A DNA stretch of 64,000 nucleotides, from the NCBI RefSeq assembly GCF_000203795.2, contig NW_006281100.1:1261099-1325098 (forward strand), written 5' to 3'. Each line of letters starts with the position of its first letter. The stretch's first letter is position 1. This stretch comes from Batrachochytrium dendrobatidis JAM81. Taxonomy: Eukaryota > Chytridiomycota > Chytridiomycetes > Rhizophydiales. The notes below the pieces were generated by a model that saw nothing but the letters and a program-made list of their open reading frames with translations, was not told the origin of the DNA and did no database searches. Shown here in pieces: positions 1 through 9,470 of the stretch. A program made the position numbers and the translations under genes.

Positions 1-448
1 GCCATACTATCCTCGCACATGGGTTGGAACCGAGCATCCCAGATACAAGTCCAGAAATGTTTTAGAACCTTTTGAGGGCGAGGAACCCGACAAACCTGCA
101 GAGCAATACAATGTTTCGCGGAGTACCGCTTTTGAATCAGGTCAAACCCTTAGTTTAGCTGATGTACAGGACATTATTGTTCCTGCTCCACAATCTCAAA
201 TAGATGGTACTCAGCCATTAGACTCTACAGCTTCAACTCAACAGGAAGCTGTTATTCCAATACCTAGTCATATGCTCAGCCCGCCTACTTTGACAAACCC
301 ATCTGATTTTGCCACATCAAGAAGTGGTGCATATGATATCGAGTCGCGCGGGGAACAGAGCCAGGTGGCAGCTGGTCAGCCGTACGTGGTGGTTCAAGGG
401 TCAAAAAACTTGAAAAGCACTGAAGCAAATACAGATGCACGAGTATAA
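1..448 (+). CDS. C-terminal end of an unidentified protein (5' end outside the window)
   Basis: An open frame runs from base 2 to a TAA at 446-448, giving about 148 residues of a C-terminus whose beginning lies off the left edge. It starts with an aromatic and proline-rich stretch (PYYPRTWVGTEHPRYKSRNV), then becomes polar, acidic and rich in Gln, Ser, Thr and Pro, as in a disordered cytoplasmic tail. No transmembrane segment or catalytic motif is visible in this part. I do not recognise the family. The gene is convergent with the MFSD1-like gene on its right. That the frame is coding is inferred from its length, its lack of stops and its ending just before an AT-rich 3' flank. Confidence 0.6.
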   Translation, partial: PYYPRTWVGTEHPRYKSRNVLEPFEGEEPDKPAEQYNVSRSTAFESGQTLSLADVQDIIVPAPQSQIDGTQPLDSTASTQQEAVIPIPSHMLSPPTLTNPSDFATSRSGAYDIESRGEQSQVAAGQPYVVVQGSKNLKSTEANTDARV

Positions 449-863
449 AATATGACAACACTGCCACTATACTTGTATTTGCTAATACCAACTGTCTGTC
501 TACTGTCTCTCCTATATTTTTCACTTTATTACACACCATGACATTTTCCATAATTTGTTTTTGAAAATGTAGAGGCCATGACAGGCTTTGGATGCAATTT
601 CTCTGTCATTGCTATGCTACTCACTTTTTGATTCAGATCTATGCTATTGCTAGAAAATGAATCTCCATTACTTTCTTTTCAAGCTCGACTCTTATTTTTC
701 ATTAAAATCCTTTGTTCATCTGTGGAGATATATTTTAGTTTTTAGATTTTACTGAGATGTAAATAAAATCATATGGAGCTTTGATTACTTTTTAAAGTCC
801 ATCTGATTTGAAAGGATCAGATGAGACACTGAGAAAGTCTAGTACAATCGTGTCGAGTATGTC
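449..863. other. Convergent intergenic region, no gene seen
   Basis: AT-rich spacer between two genes that converge. It contains T-rich and A-rich tracts compatible with 3' untranslated regions and polyadenylation signals on both strands, for example AATAAA-like runs near 760. No convincing reading frame, RNA gene or repeat was seen. Confidence 0.5.
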
Positions 864-3394
864 TCAACATTCAGCACTTGATTCCGACAGCTTGGACGAC
901 GTAAAATGAGTTCTCCGAACTGGCGAGGTGGATCTAGGAAGCCTATATCCATTCGAAGGAGATAATAGATCGCCAGTCTGCATTCCCCTAACTGGCGATG
1001 CAGACTGTGACGATCCTGACTCGCTGTCTTGTGTTCTCTCTGTTATGACTGCACTCGCATGTATAAATTCAAACGGATCCATTTCTTCTTGGATATACAT
1101 TCCATTGGACTCGTGGCATTTGCAGTTTGTATGGGCCAACATGGTTGTAGATGGTGATGTCGGATCCACTGCAGACGAGGACCCTCTTCTCTCAGGTGAT
1201 CGTGCTCTTGCAGATCTAGCATATGGTACGTGATGGTGATGATGCACCACTGTGGAGGGGGTAGATACGACTAGCCCAACGCCGACTGCTTGTGCTTTGT
1301 ATACTTTTGTTGGTGATGGCGGCTGAGCTTCAATCAACGCGGATCTTCGCTTGGCTACATTGTGTGTTGATAATGACGAAGCAGTTGTGTGCGCGATGGA
1401 TTGAACTGTGCTTATACCCGCTTCACTGTCGTCAAGAGTATTTGCCGAGTCTGATATGCTATTATCTTGAGTTTCGCCAGCATCAAGGCTAGAGATGGTC
1501 TTGTCTTTGCTGTGTTTAGGTTGAATACTGGGTTGCTGCAACGATCCGTGACCATACACCCAATCCCATATGCCCAACCCTAAACTAGATATAAAGGCCA
1601 CTCCGCATAAACCCATAAAAAACCATTGCATGCCCATAAAATCATCTCTATCCCCAACCGATCGAATCTTGGCAAGGATCAAAGGAAATATAAACAACGA
1701 GATGTTTAGTGCGGATGTGAGAAACCCATATGCTGTAGCAATCTGGTGTTGACCAACCAAGAACGGAACACATGGCCACAAGGATGATGCGAAAAACGAA
1801 TATGCAATACCCATAAGTGTCATTGCTGCGATGGGTGTAAAGGTTGAATATGCTAGGGTAGTGTGTGCTATAAAGATGATGATGATGGAAATAGGCAGGA
1901 GAGTGGATCTATGACCAAAGTTGTCAATAAAGATTCCTGATAAAGGTGATCCTATTGCTGATATTATATCTGGGATAGACATGACTATATTTGATACAAG
2001 GTAATGGATGTTAGCTTAAATGAAATGCTGTTTCAGCGTGTTTAACTTGCCTGATCCGGACATTTGTGGATTGTTTGGGTACCATTTAGACTGGAAAACT
2101 AGTAGGTTCATGAATTCAGAATCAGTTAGTAGATGGAGTCAATGGTTTGAATACTTGAACGATCGTGCCTTGCAACAACTTACAGTCAGTGCACACATGA
2201 AAGAAGGGTAGGATTGAGCCATAGATGAACACGGTAGTTAGAAACAAAAGCCAAAAGGATGGTCCAAACCGCCATACGTGCTCAATATGAACCTGATCGT
2301 CCACCTCATCATACTCTTCGCTTTCATATCCATCTTCATTGATATCGTCAAGAGTTGTGGTTGCATCGTAAGTGGTGGTATCGTCTGTGGTCATTGAGGT
2401 ATTAATATGGATTTTTGGTGGAGTTGGATGCAATGCAACCACGTCTGGCTGTTTGGACTGGTCTTTACTTTCTATAGTTGTCTTTTCAGCCGTATCGTTT
2501 GAATTCGTTATAGTTTCTACAGCTACAATTACCATAGTTTGAAGTCAATCTACCATTCCTGTCAAATACCCAACTTCTTGAGCTTCAACAAGATATCTTA
2601 CACATGTCTAAATCGCTGCCGTGGTCGAGAGTAAACCTATCCATTCGATGACAAATATACCCTAATCCAATAGCACATAAAAGACTTATACAACTGACGC
2701 TAAGCCCAACCCAGACAGCTCCTTGGACCCCATCACGGTTAGCAATCCACGGGCTGAGATTGGCATTTACAGCGGTGGCTAATCTAGCGCTAGCCAGATT
2801 CATTCCCAAAGCAAATGCCAATCCAGTCAGGCGACCTTCAAACCATTGTGTGATGATACTTGCCGATGCAACTTCGAGACTTTCGCCTCCAATACCAAAA
2901 ATAAGCCGTCCCGTGGCCATTACTATAAAGTTCTTGGTTGTTACTCCTATGGCAAAAATCGATTGTCCTATGCACACCATCAACGAGAATACAATGACCA
3001 TGTACGAGGTTGGGTATTTGTCGACCAACACGCCAGCAAACAATGGCAAGATGATGTTTGGGAAAGAGTATACTGAATAGAGAAGATTGAGTTGGAATTG
3101 ATAGGTGATATAGTCGATGTTGAGATAGTTGTACATGGGAATATTAAGCGCCGATGGAAGATCGTAGCTGTTTCAGGTAAATAATTGGGTTAGCTGTGGA
3201 TGATTTATGCAATATTCAAATTACATATTGGATCGCATTTCGAATTGATATGGACAAGGCTAGCAACCCTGACCTAAAACAATCTTGATATGTATTTCCA
3301 ATATAGACCATAAAACTCACCAGTAATAGTTTCCAAACACCATCAAGCAAGAAAGGGCGAGTACCACCCAATGCAGGTATTTTTTTTTATCCAT
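864..3394 (-). CDS. MFSD1: MFSD1-like major facilitator superfamily transporter
   Basis: Five exons, complement(864..1984, 2051..2098, 2184..2522, 2602..3167, 3321..3394), give 715 residues. The N-terminus reads through FGNYYCYDLPSALNIP, and later segments FGIGGESLEVA and LGMNLASARL match the MFSD1 family, whose vertebrate member exports dipeptides from lysosomes. About twelve membrane segments are expected; hydrophobic blocks occur in exons 2 to 5. A polar acidic loop (about residues 215-285) separates the two halves. The last 220 residues form a Ser/Pro-rich cytoplasmic tail with a run of five histidines, making the protein much longer than the ~465-residue animal homologue. The intron between 2051 and 1984 uses a GC donor (AG|gcaagt) with a CTAAC branch site. 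Family assignment is firm; substrate and location are inferred from the family. Confidence 0.88.
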
Positions 3395-3763
3395 CGAGAC
3401 ACGATCGCACCTTATCTTGATGAATATGCTTTGCTGTGGTCAATTTCAGAGTATACAGCAAGATAAGTGAATCGACCAATTTATAAATATTTTGGAGATG
3501 GCTGTTTAAAGAGCAATGTTATGCAAACAAGAAATAGATTTAGCGCCTTTTCTATCAGAGTCATCCGGTTTTGAACAATAGAATTGCATAGATTACGTTT
3601 TAAACAAATATATGCTTAGTTTTAAACGAGGGGTTTGAGCTGGATTTGCAAAACAATCATATTAGGCTTTAGTCGGGTTACTGCTTGGATCTTGCGTGGA
3701 TGGACATTACGCTTTTGTTCACTGCAGATTAAAACTAGATAGCATAGATTTGGGAATTTTATT
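3395..3763. other. Upstream region of the MFSD1-like gene, no gene seen
   Basis: AT-rich DNA between the start of the MFSD1-like gene and the left end of repeat copy A. It probably holds the promoter of the MFSD1-like gene. I saw no clear TATA element and no coding frame. Confidence 0.4.
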
Positions 3764-4334
3764 GAAACCGTATTCATATAAAATGGAGCACTGAATAAAG
3801 ATGTCTAACAGCCAGTTTCATGAAATGATTGATGCCAGTTTACTGGACAGCATTGTGCTCTGAACTCTAGTTCACTAGTCTTTCTCCACGCTCATTTTTG
3901 TATAAACAACTGACCAAATGTTCACATCACAGTTTCAGTACATTCGATACCATTGAAACCTGTTTAGTCCCCTTTCCTACAAACCAAACATTACAAGTAA
4001 ATATTGGCTGATTGATAAGAAACAACAGTTGTGCTGAAACGTGTGATATTGTTCCCTTGAACTAGTATATGAGATTTTAGAATACAAGGAGTTTGTAGAG
4101 TTTGGTGGGCCACATCAGAACAGCCGAACCCAGTATCTGGTGATTGCACAATGTGGTATGCCAAATGTGGACAATCCAGATCAAAACTAGTTTGTATGGC
4201 GGACACTGCTCAATTGAAGCAGTCAATTGTAGTAGAAAAAAGCAAGAGTATTCAACTATTGTTTATTCCAAAGCAGAGGGAAATCACCGCAAGACAAATA
4301 CAAAAGTGATCTATTTTACGGAATATGGCTTTAA
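3764..4334. mobile_element. Dispersed TIR element, copy A (about 570 bp)
   Basis: The left end (3764-3793, CCGTATTCATATAAAATGG then AGCACTGAATAAAG) and the right end (4310-4334, CTATTTTACGGAATATGGCT) are imperfect inverted repeats of each other. The interior matches copy G over most of its length. Shared blocks include GAATAAAGATG near the left end, CTCATTTTTGTATAAACAA, AAACATTACAAGTAAATATTG, and the AATTGAGC/AAGCAGTCAATT block near the right end. No long reading frame is present. This looks like a non-autonomous (MITE-like) DNA element. It ends about 55 bp beyond the stop codon of the peroxiredoxin gene. Confidence 0.75.
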
Positions 4335-4389
4335 ACCAAGTGAATCAGCAACCACAAGATCAGTGGAAATGAAAAATGACGGATTCAGA

Positions 4390-4884
4390 CTAGAGATGGC
4401 TAAGAACGGCCTCGGCACCCGAAACATCCAGCTCGCCAACAGCAATGTGTTTGACGACACCATCACGGACAACCATGGCAAATCGCTGGCAGCGCACGCC
4501 CAAACCCTTGTCAACAAGATCTAGCTCCATGCCAATAGCTTTGGTGAAAGCCCCAGAGCCATCTGCCAGGAAGAGAATCTTGTCACCAGCCTTTTCGGCT
4601 TTGCCCCATGCATCGAGAACAAAGACATCGTTAGTAGCAAGACAAGCAACGGTGTCAACACCCTTGGCCTTGAAGGCCTCATACTTGGAGATGAACCCAG
4701 GAAGATGCTGAAGATGGCATGTTGGAGTGAATGCTCCAGGCACGGCAAAGACAACGACTAGCTTATTGCCAAACACAGCAGCAGTTGACTGGGGTTTGGG
4801 CAGAGCACAGGCACCGTGTTCTTGGGGATTGCCAGAGGTCGTGAAGGTGGCATCAGGCAACTTGTCTCCAACTTTTAGAGTCAT
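4390..4884 (-). CDS. Peroxiredoxin, Prx5/Ahp1 type (thiol peroxidase)
   Basis: Single exon, 164 residues, the usual length for the atypical 2-Cys Prx5/Ahp1 group. It reduces hydrogen and alkyl hydroperoxides using a peroxidatic cysteine, with thioredoxin as usual reductant. The active-site motif VPGAFTPTC lies at about residues 48-56, with the catalytic Thr and Cys in place, and a conserved Arg later (GVRCQRFAMVV) that stabilises the thiolate; the Cys beside it could be a resolving cysteine. The start MTLKVGDKLPDATF is the classical N-terminus, so no targeting peptide is present and the protein is probably cytosolic. A TATA-like box lies about 65 bp upstream. Codons lean to C-ending forms, in keeping with strong expression. 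Confidence 0.95.
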   Translation of the reverse strand: MTLKVGDKLPDATFTTSGNPQEHGACALPKPQSTAAVFGNKLVVVFAVPGAFTPTCHLQHLPGFISKYEAFKAKGVDTVACLATNDVFVLDAWGKAEKAGDKILFLADGSGAFTKAIGMELDLVDKGLGVRCQRFAMVVRDGVVKHIAVGELDVSGAEAVLSHL

Positions 4885-5434
4885 GGTTTGGTGAGGAGTG
4901 GAAATAGAGAGTTGGGGTATACAGAGCTTGAGATCATTTTAAGCGTCTTTTATAGTTTTCAAAATCTGATTTCAGCTTATTGAATGCATCTTTTACCATC
5001 TGATCTACCCGATAAATATTATCCGTCATCTGATCTATTCGGAATAGTTTCTCAATTGATTTGCTCCTGCAATTCAACTATTTGCCAATTATTCCGATTC
5101 TAAATCTATGATGCATACACATTTACCCACTGTAGCTAATTTGGAATTACTCCGATGAGCTGTAAAAACTGAGTGATGCTTGCAATAACGGCTTAGTTTA
5201 ATAACGGATAAATATAAAAACATTACAAACTGTGACCTAGCGTTTTGTGCAGCAAGATCTAAACAGTCTACACTATTCTTTATCCTTGCGAGCGCATTTG
5301 TGGACCTTGCCAAGCATAAATGTCTCGAACAGAAATACCAAGAATCTTGAAAACAATATTACATGCAAGCCCAACACTTGTGAGTGGCAGACAGATTGGC
5401 AACAATGAATGTGTCCAGACTTTTGTTGACAGCA
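4885..5434. other. Upstream flank of peroxiredoxin, then unassigned AT-rich DNA
   Basis: The first ~100 bp hold the peroxiredoxin 5' untranslated region and core promoter. The rest shows CATCTGATCTA repeated near 4999 and 5030, within short direct repeats (ATCTGATCTACCCGATAAAT / ATCTGATCTATTCGGAATAG). No gene was seen. The left end of repeat copy B could not be located here. Confidence 0.4.
4947..4955 (-). promoter_or_regulatory. TATA-like box of the peroxiredoxin gene
   Basis: CTATAAAAG on the minus strand, 63-71 bp upstream of the peroxiredoxin start codon at 4884. The position and sequence suit a TATA element. This is inferred from sequence only. Confidence 0.5.
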
Positions 5435-5963
5435 TTTGAACCTAATCTCTGGATTGCAATGGATGAGTCTGGTATCAAGCTTAGGACTGTACAATGCATG
5501 GCTATGCCAAAGGTAGAGAAGGTACAAGGTTTAAATAAAACATTTCAAAACTATAGTTTGATTGTGTGCTTTATACGACGGTCGCTGTGTTTGGAGATCA
5601 ATCAAGGAAGCTGTAACGTCAAGACTAAACAACGACATGAACATTTCCAAACACGCATACTATTCTAGACAACATTTCATTCCACAAAACAACTCATTGA
5701 ACATGATGTCAACCATTCAACAAATGTCGCGCAGATTGAAACCATACCACAGTTGCATACTATCCATTCCTAAACCTTGCAGGAAATGATTCGAGTATGA
5801 TAATGGTTTTGTGTATCGAGCAATTTCAGACACCAAAAGCTTGTATAGAACAATCAGTTTCTAGTAGGAAATAACGAGTATTTAACCATTATTTATTCCA
5901 GAGCAAAATAGTCAATCCAAGATAAATACATGAAATATTCCATTTTACGCAAATATGGCTGCA
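5435..5963. mobile_element. Dispersed TIR element, copy B (left end not found)
   Basis: The right terminus (5938-5963, CCATTTTACGCAAATATGGCT) matches the family consensus. The preceding block (ATTATTTATTCCAGAGCAAAAT, then ATAAATACA) is shared with copies A and G. An internal block near 5440-5475 (ATCTCTGGATTGCAATGGATGA) is shared with copy J. No matching left terminus is evident, so the copy is probably truncated. It ends only about 20 bp beyond the L34 stop codon. Confidence 0.6.
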
Positions 5964-5983
5964 AGTCTCAATCCATCAAAAAT

Positions 5984-6598
5984 TTATTTCTTGTTGGCCT
6001 TCTTTGCATCAGCTTCCTGGTTCTTGATCACCTTCTTGACAATCTTTTGCTCCTCAACGAGGAAAGCACGAACAACCCTATTTCAGACAGGAGTATTCAA
6101 ACGTTAGCACACAATTTCCAAAATCGCCAGCTATTGTACATTGATACGAGGCTTACCTTTCGCGAACACAGTTTGCACAACGACTGCCACCGTATGCGCG
6201 GGTAACGTGCTTCTGGGGAAGCGAGAGACGAGCATAGTGAGTGGGGCGAAGAGCGGGAAGCTATAATATAAAATTGTAGGTGGTGGATTTAAATATGCTG
6301 TATAGTTCGCATCACAACGTGGCATGCCTTAAACTTACACCAGGAAGGACAGTACCACAGTCACCGCATTTGGGGAAACTGGCCTTCTTTTTGATGTGAA
6401 GAACGGCAAGCTTGCCACCTAATCCGAGTCAAGTGTTCAATGATGCAGATATGTCAGTAAACGGCCAGATGCTTTATAATAAACCAAAACCTGATCTTGC
6501 TTAATAGAAATCCACTTACCAGGAGTCTTGATGACACGGGTCTTGTTAGACTTGGTGTTGTAAGAGAGACGACGACGATAGGTAACTCGTTGAGCCAT
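5984..6598 (-). CDS. RPL34: Large-subunit ribosomal protein L34 (eL34)
   Basis: Four exons, complement(5984..6077, 6157..6260, 6339..6418, 6520..6598), encode 118 residues, the normal eL34 length. The start [20 protein letters not shown] is the family N-terminus. A CxxC pair (PKCGDCG) and a second one (SRCANC) form the expected zinc-binding set, followed by [19 protein letters not shown] and a Lys-rich tail. The protein is a structural part of the 60S subunit. The high density of introns in so short a gene fits the intron-rich style of ribosomal protein genes in early-diverging fungi. Exon junction phases (1, 0, 2) all close. A copy of the dispersed element lies directly downstream. Confidence 0.96.
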
Positions 6599-7295
6599 TT
6601 GTCTGCTAAAGAGAATCAAAAGTAGTTGATTGGTCCAATATGAACAATGAATATGTTAGCAAGTAGTAATCATGCACCAAAAGCAAATCTTGACAACCGC
6701 CAATAGACCCAATGCATTCCATCCATCCTGAAACCAATCATGGTTAATCCACCAACTGCTGATCCAAGCTGCATATCCAAGCCTTTAGCGTTTTCCAAAT
6801 GTTTAGTCTGACAACTACCAATCCAGATAATAATCGAATGCAAGCCGAGTCCAAGTTGATCAAGACAAGCCTAATTGGAAAAGCTCTTCAAAATCAAAAT
6901 GAAGAACAAACTATACAATGCGCATCTCAATTGGCAGACTAGTTGTGGCAGTAAATTGGCTGGATGTACTAGCTGCTGCTACATTTGAAACGACTTGGAT
7001 TTGATTCAGAAATGCAACTGCATGCATATTTGTATAGATGAATACAGCATGCATGCAGTAGACCTATGGATGGATGGATGCCTATCATATTTGCACTCAT
7101 GCAACTGCTTACATACAAAGATCGAGTGGTGTAAAGTAAGTCGGAAATTCGACCGTTGAAAGTTGAATGTGCGGGTCACCAAGTCATTCCCTATATTTTA
7201 CCGTCCACACTCCATTAACAAAATTATACATTCTGCCCACTATATCTGTTTGCTGAACATGACTCGCACATTAGTTTATTGTTATAGCGTGTGAT
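6599..7295. other. Intergenic region, no gene seen
   Basis: Upstream DNA of L34 and 3' flank of OS-9. It contains A/T-rich and CATGCAT-type simple sequence (GCATGCATGCAG near 7050, GGATGGATGG near 7070). No reading frame or terminal repeat of the dispersed element was found. Confidence 0.45.
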
Positions 7296-9297
7296 CTACT
7301 CGTGCTTCGACTCTGGATTTAAATCTTGCTCGTCAGACTCTTTGGGTTTGTTTTTTTTAAAAGATGGATTGTCAGCAGGTTTGGACTTGATTCCTGCCTT
7401 CAGTTTGTAGCGTATGCCAGATTTCTTTTCCTCGCTCTTTATCGAATCGCCCGATTCATCCACCGTGTCTTGCGAGTCGGAATGCTTCTCATGCTGTATG
7501 TCTTCTCCAAGTAGTGGCCAAAAATCATCCATATTCTCAGTATCCAACAGATCTTCAATTCCGCTCTGTATCAGTTTTTGTAACGATTCAATGGCCTGTT
7601 CAATTGTATCTTGATCCAGTTGAAGTTCTGATGCGGCCTGTTGAAGCAGATCACTCAGTATCTCCTTGTCAACATCATTGATATTGTCACTGCTGGTAGT
7701 TTCGAATTTTGAAAAAATGTTGGGCTGGTTCTTATCAGCAGTGTGTTTAGTGTCCTCAACAATGACTCGGAGCTTTGCTGTTACATCAGTTTCATCGTGG
7801 ATCTTGCTGATGACACCATTCGCATCCTTGACTGTAACGGGCTTATTCAGCTCTACTTTGGATGTGTCTTCCTTGTCCAAATCAACCACTAGTGGACCAG
7901 CAAATGGCGATCGCTTTAGATCGTGCTCGTATTTCAAAATTTGAATACCTGTCATTGAAGGTAGTTTCGGTGCAGGCTTCTTGATCTGCGGTAGCGAATC
8001 GATCTTCTCATCGGGTTCTTGCAAGCCTTTGGAATCGGAAGTCGTATGTACTGTAGACGAGGCATCTGATTTGTCAGTAAGAGTGTTTTGAAGAGGAGAC
8101 ATTGGATGACACTCAATCAAAGGCGTTTGATGCGCTACTTGATGAACAAATGTTGGGTCGCGACACAGACGAGATGTATGAACAACCACATAATACTTGC
8201 AGCTCGATACTTCTCTTAATGAAGAAATTACATCTCCACTGTTTTGTGAGCATTGATACTAAATATCGTGTTGCAGTAAATACGTTATAAAATAGGAAAG
8301 CAGCGTGTCATGTTAAAAACGTTACTTTTTCAACTATGCATTGAATAGCAATTTCCCACTCAAGCATCATTGCATTACCTCAATAGTAACCTCTCTTGCA
8401 GATCCTATAATATCGCAATGCGTGCCGCCACTCCAAACCTCCTTCAGAACCCACACCGATCCACCGCTTTCCTTCTTCAGCACGACATCCTGCAATTTGA
8501 TCTTTGTAGATTTACCCAAGATATACTCTGTAGGTTCACCTTCTGACGTCTTTGCTGCTTTAGCCTTTTCTGCTGCATGGTTGAATTGTCGCACGTTGCC
8601 ATTGGCACACAACTCATATGTCCAGTATCCACCGGGGATCTAACCCAACCAGAGTAGATATCAATTAGCTTAAATTTATAATTCTTTGAAAATATTCTCA
8701 ACATGGCACCGCATATAAAAGTCAATCGCATCACTTGCAAAATAAATACACTTGATAGATTTGATGAGTTTCAGTCCAGCCTGCGTGGCTTCATTTCGAA
8801 ATAGCACGTTATCAGTTGTACTGCTCGAGCTCGCACCTGTTTTGGAGCTGGATTCAGCAGGAAGAGTAGACAGTTTAGAAGATCCCAAGCCAGGAGTATC
8901 TATTATGGTGGTATTCGGAATCAGACAAGCAAACAATGCTTGGCTTCCATCCTGCGTTCGCTTCATCATCATAACCGATGCGCCATTCTATGTTCAGCAT
9001 GGTAACAAGTCAGCTCATATACATGCCAATCTAAGACCTAGTTCACGTATGTAAAACCTTGGTCTTTATATCCATCAGCTCGTCTTGATTGATCCAGTTT
9101 CTTCCAAATACAACTTTGAGCTCAGGCCTGGCAAAAAGGTCCATGTCTACATGAGCTACTGTAGAGAATGCACTGGGTATTTTATCCGGTTTACCCTTTA
9201 CAAAAGTGTCTTGTTTCGTTTGAGCAAACGTATGCCGTGCAAGCAAGCCAACGAGTATGGCATGGATAAACATGGTCTTATCTGATGGCAGTTGCAT
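7296..9297 (-). CDS. OS9: OS-9/Yos9-type ER lectin of ER-associated degradation
   Basis: Four exons, complement(7296..8258, 8379..8639, 8703..8987, 9058..9297), all in phase 0, give 582 residues. The N-terminus (MQLPSDK then MFIHAILVGLLARHTFAQT) is a signal peptide; a start at the second Met (9273) is also possible. The PRKCSH/MRH domain is split over exons 2-4: YMRC, then GGYWTYELCANGNVRQFN, EYILGKS, GGTHCDI, YQCSQ, SCKYYVVVHTSRLC and a final ECHP. This keeps the mannose-contacting Gln, Arg, Glu and Tyr positions and the paired cysteines. OS-9 recognises trimmed glycans on misfolded proteins for the Hrd1 ubiquitin ligase. The C-terminal half is acidic and probably disordered. The protein ends in SKHE without the final Leu of an HDEL-like retention signal. 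Confidence 0.88.
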
Positions 9298-9470
9298 GTT
9301 GATACTGTCGTTTTGAATCAATACACTCACCCTCAGGTCTGTTCATTTAATCTTGACAATTTCATTCAAATCTGCATTGGCTTGGCTTTGAAATCAAACT
9401 TGTCAAGACCAGCACTCATCCAAGGTTTTATTTTCCAAATACATTCAAACACATTGTAAATTTCATGAGT

